Part shown: piece after piece, positions 32,661 through 42,714 of the stretch | Layout of the letters: every line of letters starts with the position of its first letter | Numbering within the stretch: the stretch's first letter is position 1 | Source: Anthopleura xanthogrammica | Taxonomy: Eukaryota; Cnidaria; Anthozoa; Actiniaria; Actiniidae | Direction of reading: 5' to 3' | Assembly: GCA_964019055.1 (NCBI GenBank) | Contig: OZ025216.1 | Location: forward strand, 5,244,001-5,308,000 | Length of the DNA: 64,000 nucleotides | Notes under the pieces: model-generated | Told to the model about the DNA's origin: nothing | The model's input: the letters and a program-made list of their open reading frames with translations, nothing else | The model's database searches: none | Program-made: the position numbers and the translations under genes

Positions 32661-32898
32661 TAACCCTCAGGTACTCGTATCCTCTGTATTATTTCTTATT
32701 CAAAAACTCGTATTATAACTATTTAGAAAGATTTCTAATTAAGTAACAAACAGTAGCATATCGAACGATTATTGACGCGCGCGCGATAATTAGATAATCA
32801 TCACTAATTCGATTTTCTTTAAAATTAATTATCGATCTAGAATTCGATTTATTCCTTCAACTCAGCTTAATTGGTAAAATATAAACTCGTAGTCTTCA

Positions 32899-33352
32899 AC
32901 CCACCTGTACATCAGTCATTATTTTGAATTTCAATAACAGAACTACGACAATTAAAACTGTATAGATAATCTTGTAACTAAAAATCAGTTTCTTGCAGTT
33001 TCTTTCTGTAAGTAGAGTTTGTAAGGTCTCTCTTTTGATTCCAAGTAGTTTCTCCGGGTTCACCGTTTTTCCTCCCTCCACAAAACCTAAAAAGCTAAAT
33101 TCCAATTCAATCTTTGGATTAGGCTTGTCCTGCACGACTTTGACCTACTTAGAGAATGTTTCAGAGTATCGATAGAATTTGAAAGTTTTTTTCTCTTGCA
33201 ACATAAAAGTTCGTCGAATAAGAGATTGCGCATGCGCGCATTTCTTCATCTTCCACAGATTTTCCACTTACCACCGTAGTAAAGCTCTCCTACGTAGTCG
33301 ACGGCAGATTCAACAGAGCCTGATATGAGACGGCTGAGAGCGTTAAACATGT
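32899..33352 (-). CDS. possible short two- or three-exon gene, tail hydrophobic
   Basis: Starting at the ATG near 33352 the frame reads MFNALSRLISGSVESAVDYVGELYYG, then a GTAAGT donor. A compatible TTTTTAG acceptor about 190 bp on continues GFVEGGKTVNPEKLLGIKRETLQTLL and later a hydrophobic stretch (IIYTVLIVVVLLLKF), ending at TGA 32896-32898 or splicing at CAG/GTGGGT. A further coding-like tail (KTIRWIVGQLI then stop) lies at about 31.6-31.7 kb after a CCTGGCCAG acceptor. No family is recognised, and in such AT-rich DNA the hydrophobic run could be intron sequence. Confidence 0.22.
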
Positions 33353-33641
33353 TTTCGCTTATCTCGTACAAAAAAGAGAGCTCGTAAAAAGGCTTCTTGT
33401 CTGCGCAACATCTCGACGAAATTGATTGACGCAAATAGGATAATTAATAACCATTATATTATGACATTGATAATTACATCATTTTTGAGCATTTCGTTGC
33501 GTTTTCCTAACGCATTGTGGGATCGCAAATGAAGATAGTAAAAAAACTCGTTATTTTTGGTGTACGGTACAAAAATCACAAGATCTTAATAACTACTTAA
33601 AAAGTGAAATTTTTTTTTGAATCTTGACTTTTGTCCCTACC

Positions 33642-33781
33642 CTAAAAAAAAAAAGAAAGAAAAAAAAAAAAGAAAAAGTAAAGAAAAGAAAATTAAAGAA
33701 AAGAAAAGAAAAGAAAAGAAAAGAAAAGAAAAGAAAAGAAAAGAAAAGAAAAGAAAAGAAAAGAAAAGAAAAGAAAAGAAA
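33642..33781 (+). repeat. GAAAA pentanucleotide microsatellite
   Basis: About 20 perfect AAAAG units after a poly-A/AAAG lead-in. Confidence 0.95.
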
Positions 33782-33859
33782 GAACATAAAACTTGACAAA
33801 CAAATGAAAGCCAATACTTGCACGAATAGGCCTTTCACCATGTTTCACTAATTCGCTTG

Positions 33860-34130
33860 AATGACCACAGAACAACAGATTCAAGTCCAGGCTGGGGTTT
33901 CCTATCCATAAATTTACTATATTATGTACTTCAGTCTCACCTTAGATCTATTGTTCTGTAGTCAGTCAAGCAAATTCGGGAAAGGTCTATTTGGTTAAGG
34001 CTGGATCATCACAGCAATAGTTCTTCATTAATTCAAAATTATCTTCAGTCTGTAGTATTTTATTGCTTTCTCGCCATTAACATTGTATTTAATCTAAGAA
34101 TTTGCATATAACAGTAAATCAATATCCCAT
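33860..34130. other. 3' flank of AIMP1
   Basis: No gene; includes the AIMP1 3' UTR and polyadenylation signal and otherwise unremarkable AT-rich DNA. Confidence 0.5.
34059..34064 (-). terminator. polyadenylation signal AATAAA, AIMP1
   Basis: Minus-strand AATAAA (plus-strand tttatt) lies 73 bp downstream of the AIMP1 stop codon. Confidence 0.55.
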
Positions 34131-34136
34131 GTATGA

Positions 34137-37100
34137 TTATCGGACTATGCCATTCTTGACGCCACCTGTAGTACAGATTCCTTTGCCAGGGATGTTGAAT
34201 GGTTCCCCCTTGTAGTTTGGTATTCCTTCTGCATCAGTCTTGAAATCAGGAGCACATTGTTCCCAGATCTTGTGTTGTAAAAATACACTTATTAGTATCA
34301 TAAGACTGTAGGGATATTGGACTCTAATGAAACAAAGAAATAATACTCAAGGGAACTAAATGTGGGCTGAGACTTTAGATTATTCAAATCACTGGTAGCC
34401 ATTTTCTTGGTATAAGAAAAGCTGTTTAAAAAATGTACTCACTAAAAAATCTTAGATTTTCATCAAAGTTTGTCACCCTCTGTTTAGCTTATCCTCCTCC
34501 TCCTCCTCCTCATCATCAATCACCATCATCATCATCAATTCAATCTTAGGAGATATTCTTGATAGGGCTAACATATTTCCTTTTGCATTATAATGCAAAA
34601 AAATCTTTTTTTTATCATCATCATCATCATCATCATCATCATTATCATCATCATCATTATCATCATCATCATTTCAACTTCTGAACTTATTTACAAGCCC
34701 AAATTTATATTCTAAGATTCTCAATACTTGCCTTCTTCTTGGGGTTAAGCTGTGCATCAGGTGTTCCTGGATAAGAATCAAATACAACCTTATCTCCTGG
34801 TACAGCATCCTTGGGTGGGATCACAACTGACCATTTGTTTTCAACATGGGCACACATGACCATTCCTTGGGAAAAGATTCCACGCATCCTAACAACAAAC
34901 ACAATCAGCAATCGATTTATCTGTGATAGGAAGGGGCATAATTATGTGGATTTTTAATGGATAAAGAATGCTAAGTTCTAGAGAACATCTATTAGTTATT
35001 CTGAGGTTGAGGTAAAATTGGGGTCGAGTTGTCATTGCAGTACATTGTGGGACAGTTTTAGGGGATGGAATAGACTCCAACTTAGAAATATGGCCCCTTA
35101 AAATCTAAATGGTTAATGCCACCCCTATATGAAGAGGAACAGAATATGCGAGGGTGGGGAGGGTCTGACTCCAATCTCTTTCTGGTGGGGAAGTCTCATC
35201 TTCTGCATTCAGGACAGAAGAATATTTTTCTACATGTTGTTTAAGTTTCCTCCCTGTTCACATGTTTAAAATGTGAATTTGATTATTTGGTCAATGTTAT
35301 GATCTGTATTAAAATTCTTAAAAGTCTTATGCTACATACTTCACTGGTTTGAGATTGGCCATTATAACAACCATGGCTCCCTGGGAAAAGATAAAATATG
35401 AAACAAAAATGATGAGCTTGACTGTATACTTCCCGGGGGGGGGGGGGGGGGGGGTACTTCGGGTCGTTTCATACGGGGATGCTCTGCCCAGACTCTCAAC
35501 CCCTTACCCTTTTCTATACCAAATTTCAGCGAAAAAGTACTCCTTTTTATACCTTTTTGCTTGAAAAAGTACCCCTTTCATAAAGCTTTGAAGAAAATCT
35601 ACCCCTTTTTATAACAAAACTCACAAATTTCCACCCCTTTGCTATACGTGCGGCCTGAAAAAAGTACCCCTTTCGGGCGGAGCATCCCCGTATAGTCCGT
35701 TATAGGGAGTACCCCCCCCCCCCCCCCGCATACTTATTAATTGATATCATTACAATGTTGTTTTTTTAACTTACATCTAATGTCTCCATAGGAACATGAC
35801 CAACAAGGCCACTACAAATTGTTCTGGGAGTTGCTTCACCGACATCAACTACAAAAATGAAAACGATAATGAATTTATTGATGCAGCAATGGGAAAAGGA
35901 GATAAAAGAGCTACACTGTAGCTGTCAAAGCTAAAGGAAGCCGCAGAAAAACATCATTCTACACTCAATTTGTATTGCCAACAGAAGACTAAAAAAAGCA
36001 GCCTCAGTATAAGTATTTACAATGTCTGTTGTTGCTTGTAATTTACAATGCATCCCAAGTCCAACTCTGCAACATTGCAAGTGATACTGCTAGCAATACC
36101 ACCAAAAGAAAAGTGTTACATGTATGTACATAGTGCAATCCTAAAGAAATAAAAATCACATGTGCATGCTGTTTTACAAAGTATACCATTCCCGAAGTGG
36201 CATGCAAGGTTTTTATTTATTTATGAAATACAAATTAAAGTGTGTGTTCTCTTTATATATGAGCACATGCTATTCACTGCTTAATCACATCATGTTTTAT
36301 TGGATAAACTATCTATCTATCTCTACCCATAAAAAAAATATTTATAACAGTTATATTAATAATGATTCCTGGTAGGAATACTGAATGTACATCAGACCAC
36401 ATCATATATTCAAACTTATAATTTGCCAAAAGACACAAAGACAAAAAAGACAGTTCAACAATGAATAAACTAAACTTACTTTCCTCCACATATAATGTAT
36501 CAGCGTCAGGGTGCATCTTGACAGAATTGATTTTACCAATTATGAAGTTCAACCTTGATGCGTCAATTTTAACTTCATTTTCTTTCTTGGCTGGAAACAT
36601 CAGAACATAGCAAGATTTTATTATCAAATATGACCTTTACCAAAAGAAACTAAACTTCCTAAAGTGTTTATATACCATGAAATTGTTTGGGTTATTTCTA
36701 GAAGTACGAGTTGAGGTCTGCTGAGCTCAATTCCAATATCAAAATTGCAATTAAGAACCAAAATCCATTTCTGCATCTTGGTACAGTATGCCATTGGAAG
36801 AAAATAATGTCACAAGGCTTGGTGGTTATGGTTCATGTGGTTAATTCTCAAGGTATATCATAGCATGATTTCAAAACAAAAATAGTGCTTACAAATATGT
36901 TTTTTACCAATTTTTGAAATCATGCTAGATATGCCTTGAAAAATGCCCTAAGCAAATGACCAAATAACCATGTGACTTTCGGTAGGCCTTGTGATGTCAT
37001 TTTGTTTGCATTGCTTTGCATTTTGGTCACTTTTCTAAATCACCTTGTTTTGGAGCTTTTTCAGCTTTAGGTTTTTTCTCAGCTTTCTTTTTTTCTCCTT

Positions 37101-39042
37101 GCTGTTCTGGCTTCTTTTCTGGTTGTTTTGCAGGAGCAGCAGCAGCAGCTGGTGCACCATTCGTAGCAGCAGGTAAAGGCTTTTGTGGAGCAGTATTTTG
37201 AGCTGATGGTAATGCTACTTGTTTTACTAAAATAATATCAAGAAATCCATTGTCAAGCTCCAAAGTCAAGAACAATTAAATTGGGATAACTGTGGTACTA
37301 CAGGTATACCAGTTTATTTGTGGTTGCAGATGAACTGAAAGATATGTGGGAAGAGATAAAACATAAAGAAATTTATAAATAAGAAAATGACTGGAAGAAT
37401 GAATTTAAGAATGATTAAATGAGTGAAGGAATGATCAAAAACTGAATGAATGAACTAATGAATGAACAAATGAATGAATGAATGAATGAACAAATGAATG
37501 AATGAATGAATGAAAAAATTAATAAATTTCAATTACTGTAAAATTGATTCGTTCGTTCGTTCGTTCGTTCGTTCGTTCGTTCGTTCGTTCGTTCGTTCGT
37601 TCGTTCGTTCGTTCGTTCGTTCGTTCGTTCGTTCGTTCGTTCGTTCGTCCGTCCGTCCGTCCGTCCGTCCGTCCGTCCGTCCGTCCGTCCGTCCGTCCGT
37701 CCGTCCGTCCGTCCGTCCGTCCGTCCGTTCGTTCGTTCGTTCGTTCGTTCGTTCGTTCGTTCGTTCGTTCGTTCGTTCGTTCGTTCGTTCGTTCGTTCGT
37801 TCGTTCGTTCGTTCGTTCGTTCGTTCGTTCGTTCGTTCGTTCGTTCGTTCGTTCTTTCTTTCGTTCGTTCGTTCATTCGTTTGTTCGTTCGTTTGTTCGT
37901 TCGTTTGTTCGTTCATACGTTCGTCGTTCGTTCATTCGTGAGTGGGCAAGTAAAGAAATAAGTCAATCTGAATTAATGTAAGAATGAATGAAAGAATTAA
38001 TCTATTTGTTAATAAACCAGTGAATGGAAATAATATTTCTTTGATACCAACCTCCATTTCTAACTTCCCAGTAAACAAGCTCGTTTTTCAGCTTTGCAGC
38101 TTCTCCTCTGAGTCTTTCATTTTCTTTCCTAAGGGATTCAATTTTAGCCTGGAAAAATAATAATCATATAGACTAATATAATAATATCCATATAGAAGCT
38201 CAGTATATAGTCCTTGTCCCAGTCACCAACGAAACCTCATACTCAAAAATTTAATTATCCTATCATTATCAAAGAATCTAGATCTAGCTTACCTGAGAGC
38301 TCGGTGATTGATTTTTATCTGGTATAAGGCAAAAAAGAGACAAAATGATACATTTAAAAAAGGTATTGACATGACCAGCAGTGCATGCAAACTAAACTCC
38401 CCTCCCTCCCTCCCTCCCTCCCAAAAGTTTGCAGACAGGAGCATGGACTTAGTGGATATATTCTTCAACAATTTGCATGCCAAGGTAGAAAAACTCCCCA
38501 GAAAGGCCATCCCTTTGAATTTTAGTTGTGAACTGAATGTGAAGTTTAGAGTCGGGATTTCTTAATGAAAACTCAGAGTGAATAATCAACTCAATATTCA
38601 AATAATAAAATCATTAATGGCGCCTAGGGCGATACGCTTGAGCCGTTTTGACTGTAAAAGTCTGTGGGGTTGGTATTATTCAACTTGCACATCAGCAAGC
38701 ACATTTAGATTATCACTCATAAGTTTATTAACTTCATTAAATATTAATTAATCTTCAATTTGTTACAAGTAAATCAACTGTCCAGAGTGGTAAATCAAAT
38801 CTGTGATAATCAACAATATCTTATAAAAGCAACAAATAGAAGCAAATTATACTAAACTAAATAAAAATTCAAAGTTTTAATAATCTTTAAATAAAGAACA
38901 CGTGTACAGTTGTAAAATCTAAAACATTCTCACCGACAGCTCTCTGAAGACATTCAAGATGTTCTTTCAGCAATTCAACCATTTCTTCTGCTTCATTGGC
39001 ACGCCTTTCAACCCGTTCAAGAACCTCGTTATTGCCAACCAT
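34137..39042 (-). CDS. AIMP1: AIMP1 / EMAP-II, multisynthetase complex scaffold (9 exons, 309 aa)
   Basis: AIMP1 is the tRNA-binding non-catalytic scaffold of the cytosolic multi-aminoacyl-tRNA-synthetase complex. Exons are 39042-38934, 38318-38293, 38148-38052, 37226-37044, 36590-36480, 35848-35775, 35380-35340, 34888-34732 and 34268-34137; phases chain exactly to a 309-residue protein, close to the human length. Residues 1-77 form a heptad-like coiled coil (VLERVERRANEAEEMVELL), 78-138 a Lys/Ala/Pro-rich linker (GEKKKAEKKPKAEKAPK), and about 146-309 the OB-fold tRNA-binding and EMAP-II domain, with HPDADTLYVEE, ATPRTICSGLVG, NLKPVKMRGIFSQGMVMCA and KKKIWEQ. The start MVGNNEVL aligns with the family start; an upstream in-frame ATG at 39130-39132 would add about 30 residues and probably lies in 5' UTR or intron. 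An AATAAA on this strand lies at 34059-34064. Confidence 0.96.
34269..34731 (-). other. GC-AG intron in AIMP1
   Basis: The donor of the last AIMP1 intron reads AAGAAG then GCAAGT, with no GT in register. The exon junction PKKK/IWEQ matches the family continuously, which fixes the splice site. GC-AG introns normally have just this strong AG/GCAAGT donor consensus. Confidence 0.85.
34490..34680 (+). repeat. CAT/CTC trinucleotide tract in AIMP1 intron
   Basis: TCC and ATC triplet runs inside the GC-AG intron. Confidence 0.85.
35434..35727. mobile_element. TIR element with poly-G borders in AIMP1 intron
   Basis: GGGGTACTTCGGGTCGTT...ACGGGGATGCTCTGCCC is mirrored by GGGCGGAGCATCCCCGT...GGGAGTACCCC. 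The interior repeats AAAAAGTACCCCTTTC. G and C homopolymers close the two ends. Confidence 0.75.
37547..37935 (+). repeat. TTCG microsatellite with an internal TCCG block
   Basis: About 25 TTCG units, then about 20 pure TCCG units, then about 32 TTCG units, in AIMP1 intron 3; a diverged AATG-type array precedes it (37440-37515). Long frames (VRSF, RTNE) are artefacts. Confidence 0.95.
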
Positions 39043-39461
39043 AATTGATCGCACAAAAGGAGTCCTTAAATAGAAATAATTATTAAAAATTTGACGAGAA
39101 AAACTACTCGAAATGAACAAACTCTTCAACATGTAGGTGTTTGAGCCTGCTGTAATCTGGACAGCGGTTAAACTTTATAACAACAAGGAACGCCTGGGAC
39201 ATTATCAGAATTAATAAAAAACAAAATAAATAATTATCGAGATAACCAAAAATATGAAAACTTCACAGAACTTGCCGTACTTGGTTTAGTTTTATAGATT
39301 AAAAAGTTTCAAAAAGGATTTTTTGTGTTTGACTTTTAATTCTCCCTAAATTTACCTAGTCCCCAGTCTTTTTTAATATAACTCGAGGAACGCCTAGGAA
39401 TTTCCTGCTTTCTTGATTCCTTTTCTAATCTTGCTATTCATTTCTAATCTGCTTTCAAAAA
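39043..39461. promoter_or_regulatory. bidirectional intergenic region AIMP1-HDDC2
   Basis: Only 419 bp separate the two start codons of divergently transcribed genes. The stretch is AT-rich with no TATA box at a convincing distance. The bidirectional promoter call is by spacing and orientation only. Confidence 0.5.
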
Positions 39462-40043
39462 ATGAGCGATATTTTAAATTTTTTGACGTTGATTGGGAAG
39501 CTTAAAGCAACGAAAAGAACAGGATGGGTTCAGTGTGGCGTCAAGTCCCCAGAGAGCGTGTCAGACCACATGTACCGTATGTCTATCATATGTTTCTTAC
39601 TTGGAGGAGTACAACCAGACGAAAATACTACAAAACTAAACAAAGATCATTGTATTAAACTCGCTCTAGCCCATGATATGGCTGAATGCATAGTAGGAGA
39701 TCTTACTCCTTCGGATGGAGTTAGTAAAGAAGAGAAAAGTCGTCGAGAGAAAGAGGCAATGGAGCAACTAGTTGAACTTGCTGGAGAACAAGCTGGTAGA
39801 GAGTTGTACGAACTATGGGAAGAATATGAATTTCAGAAGACTCCAGAAGCGAATTTCGTTAAAGATGTGGATAGGTTTGAGATGGTTTTGCAAGCACATG
39901 AGTATGAAAGTGAAGAGAATCAGCCTGGACGGTTACAGGATTTTTTTGATAGTACTAAAGGGAAGTTTCATCACCCTCTTGTTAAAGGATGGGTAAATGA
40001 ACTGAATAAGACTAGGAACGACAACATTAATGGAAGTAAATAA
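39462..40043 (+). CDS. HDDC2: HDDC2, HD-domain 5'-deoxynucleotidase (single exon)
   Basis: This 193-residue uninterrupted frame is full-length for HDDC2 (human about 204 aa), the eukaryotic relative of bacterial YfbR, which removes 5'-phosphate from deoxyribonucleoside monophosphates using a divalent metal. Metal-site residues are all present: H36 in ESVSDHMYRM, H71-D72 in LALAHDMAE, E75, D80 in VGDLTP, and D135/D137 in VKDVDRFEM. The start MSDILNFL fits the family N-terminus. It is divergently arranged with AIMP1; the ATGs are 419 bp apart, so a shared promoter is likely. AATAAA at 40134-40139 is a good polyadenylation signal. The lack of introns stands out beside neighbours with 4-36 exons and suggests intron loss or an old functional retrocopy. 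No poly-A tract or flanking direct repeat survives. Confidence 0.95.
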   Translation: MSDILNFLTLIGKLKATKRTGWVQCGVKSPESVSDHMYRMSIICFLLGGVQPDENTTKLNKDHCIKLALAHDMAECIVGDLTPSDGVSKEEKSRREKEAMEQLVELAGEQAGRELYELWEEYEFQKTPEANFVKDVDRFEMVLQAHEYESEENQPGRLQDFFDSTKGKFHHPLVKGWVNELNKTRNDNINGSK

Positions 40044-40133
40044 TTTACATTTTAAGACAATAGCTAGATCCCAGCATCTCCTTCATGTACTGGACAAAAT
40101 CTAAGTAATTCATAGAAAAAGTGAAACAAAGCT

Positions 40134-40139
40134 AATAAA
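40134..40139 (+). terminator. polyadenylation signal AATAAA, HDDC2
   Basis: AATAAA lies 91 bp past the HDDC2 stop codon, a usual 3' UTR distance. Confidence 0.6.
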
Positions 40140-40187
40140 GAATACAATAGGTTTCCAGTGCACGGCAGAGGAGCCAAGACCCATGTA

Positions 40188-40356
40188 GCTTGGGAGTAAT
40201 GTTTTCCCATTTCAAACCATGTGTCATTCTCTAGAGTATCATTTCTTTGTTTAATGGTTGTGCATGAGAAGACTCATGGATATGGATACAACTCAAAGAA
40301 TCTTATTCTCAAGAGATTGACATGTGGTCTGAAATGGGAAAACATTATGCCCAAGT
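40188..40356. mobile_element. foldback element GCTTGGG.GTAATGTTTTCCC
   Basis: Ends GTAATGTTTTCCCATTTCA and TGAAATGGGAAAACATTA are inverted. A partial relative, with GAAATGATACTCTAGGG and GAAATGGAAAAACATTATG, is at about 46655-46772 in a TSC1 intron. Confidence 0.75.
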
Positions 40357-41639
40357 TACAGAGGTTTATTGATATTTGAAAACATTTTTATCCATATTTT
40401 TTTCATCCTTGGACTCTGGATTGACTCTGACATCCTTTGAATAATTTTCAACTCTTTGACAATATTAAACCCCCTCCCCCTGAGAATAAGAACTATGCAT
40501 TTCGGGATATTTATTAAAATAAACTTGATACTTCAAATTTCATGTAATATGTTTTGGTTTTTCAATTTATGGAGTTTGCATCACATGTCAGTGGTCTGTT
40601 GGCTCTCTTGGTCTGTTGGCTCTCTTGGTCCTTGGGCAAATGGCTTTTCTTTGGGTTCTGTTTTCCCCTCAGCAAAACCCTATGTGCTAAATAGACCCCT
40701 TGCAACACGTCAGAATGTAGCTCAATTTGGAGGGCAAAACCAAAGCATTTCAAACTCCTGAGAATTGGATTTACTGGACTACTGATGCATGCTATTCAAA
40801 GGCTGTTTTTGCAATGGATGCAAGTGCAAGCACAGTGAGCAAAGATTTTCATTTTCTGTTGTATTCATGCATGGTTGGCTTACAGAGAGATCCAAACCCC
40901 CCTGGGAATAAAAGGACAGACACAATGGGAATTGTATAGTTGTGAGGAAGCCCTTTAGGCAGGATTTCATTGATCTAGTAGAACAGCCAACTAAATAGTA
41001 AAGTAATTCTATGTGGCACCCAAAAATCTCCAGAGAAGCCAGAATGTGGGGGGAGGTGGGGGGAAGGGAGAAGTGTCCCACAATAGTAATAAGTAATAGC
41101 AACAACTCACCCTGAAAACATGAGGATGAGGACCCTCTGAGATTTCTGTTTGAGCGGAGAGGGTAACAACATAATACACACCTTATTAATATGCATGTTG
41201 CCAAGGTAACAAGTTTAATAAATTAAGCACACATAATTTATACTGTATGCCTTATCTCTAAAATATCTTATATTACTATTATTTATTCCTATTTCAAATA
41301 TAGCATATCTGAACCTATGAACTAACATTAGAATGCACACCTCTACCATTACTGTGGTAACTAGTAACTATAGCAACCTTGTTAAGTGACCATTTAGTTG
41401 CTAAATGAAATCTATCAGTAATTCAATGATTTTTGCTTTTGGATATTTGTCCCTCAATACAACCAGCTGAGAGACCACCCAGATTCACTTTATATGAAAT
41501 ATGGATCCACTGGCCGATACTTCAAGGGAGAGAACTGCATCTGATGCAGAGTTCAGGAAATGAACTGAAGACCTCAGAATGAGTTCACTACCACTATGCC
41601 ATCCCTGATTCCCACTAGATCCACTATCAAGTTTGACAA

Positions 41640-41875
41640 TCCTGAAAGGGTAAAATAGGAGCTGGGCTTCACATTTTTGGGGCTGGGAAATTGGGATTTC
41701 ATGCACTGGGACTGGGATTAAGCCATTACTGGGATTGGAATATTGCAAAATCTCAGATTCCTCTAACTTTATAACTCAGACTGAAATTTAGCATGACTTG
41801 GACTGGGAATTTACAAAAATTTGGGTTGGGAAAAGGGATTAGGACCCCCCCCCCCCCCTTTCAGGACCGTCTTGA
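41640..41875 (-). repeat. inverted copy of the CCCAGTCCC repeat
   Basis: GGGACTGGGATTAAGCC, GGGCTGGGAAATTGGGATTT and a terminal C run are the reverse complement of the 2940-3085 repeat, somewhat longer. Confidence 0.6.
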
Positions 41876-42267
41876 CAACCCATTCTAAGAGATAAAATTA
41901 TATTTCTTTTGACCCTGTCAATTTATAGAATAACTGACTACATTCATGAGGGAATGTAAAATTTCAATGAGATTCATTTAAACGAACATTTCAAAAGTAC
42001 CTAATTAAGATATTGCAAAATTTTGTTTTAATATAAGGTCAGTTAAAATGTTCAATGAGTATGGTTAATTTTACATGCTGTATTCTATCAAGCCCAATTC
42101 CAAGCAATGAATATATGAAGGACTTCAGATATAAAAATACATCTAACATAATAGTGATAGTAAGGAATGTGACCCCCAAACCAGTGTCAGTAAAGTGTTG
42201 ACCAAGTTCAGCATATTATTAATGTACCGACAATCATATTCTATCCTTATAATCCTGTAGACAACTT

Positions 42268-42640
42268 ACAGACAACCTGCTGACACCCTATCAACACCTT
42301 ACCCACGTCCTACCAACAACCTACTGCCACCCTATCAACACCTTACCCACGTCCCACCAACAACCTACTGCCACCCTATCAACACCTTACCCACGTCCCA
42401 CCAACAACCTACTGATACCCTATCAACACCTTACCCATGTCCCACCAACAACCTACTGACACCCTATCAACACCTTACCCATGTCCCACCAACAACCTAC
42501 TGCCACCCTATCAACACCTTACCCACGTCCCACCAACAACCTACTGCCACCCTATCAACACCTTACCCACGTCCCACCAACAACCTACTGACACCCTATT
42601 AACACCTTACCCACGTCCCACCAACAGCCTACTGCCACAC
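42268..42640 (+). repeat. 44-bp minisatellite, 8 copies, next to TSC1 3' end
   Basis: CCTATCAACACCTTACCCAC and GTCCCACCAACAACCTACTG recur at 44-bp spacing from about 42288 to 42595. The unit is not a multiple of three, so any frame through it cycles through three peptide registers. It begins 75 bp beyond the TSC1 stop and lies in or near its 3' UTR. Confidence 0.92.
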
Positions 42641-42714
42641 ATCCAACCAGCGTCCCAACGACACTCTACCGACAAGTTCAAGGAATCACTTTCTTTACTA
42701 CATGTATGTTCTAA

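Larger units (their letters stand above)
40140..42260. other. gene-free interval between HDDC2 and TSC1
   Basis: No gene recognised. Contains a foldback element (40188-40356), a possible SINE (41480-41620) and the inverted copy of the CCCAGTCCC repeat. Frames of up to 141 codons (40779-41204, minus) have no domain motif. Confidence 0.55.

Noticed and set aside
37510..37981. Frames encoding VRSF/RTNE repeats
   Set aside because: TTCG/TCCG microsatellite in an AIMP1 intron.
40779..41204. 141-codon minus-strand frame
   Set aside because: Ordinary intergenic sequence overlapping dispersed repeats; no domain, no splice support.
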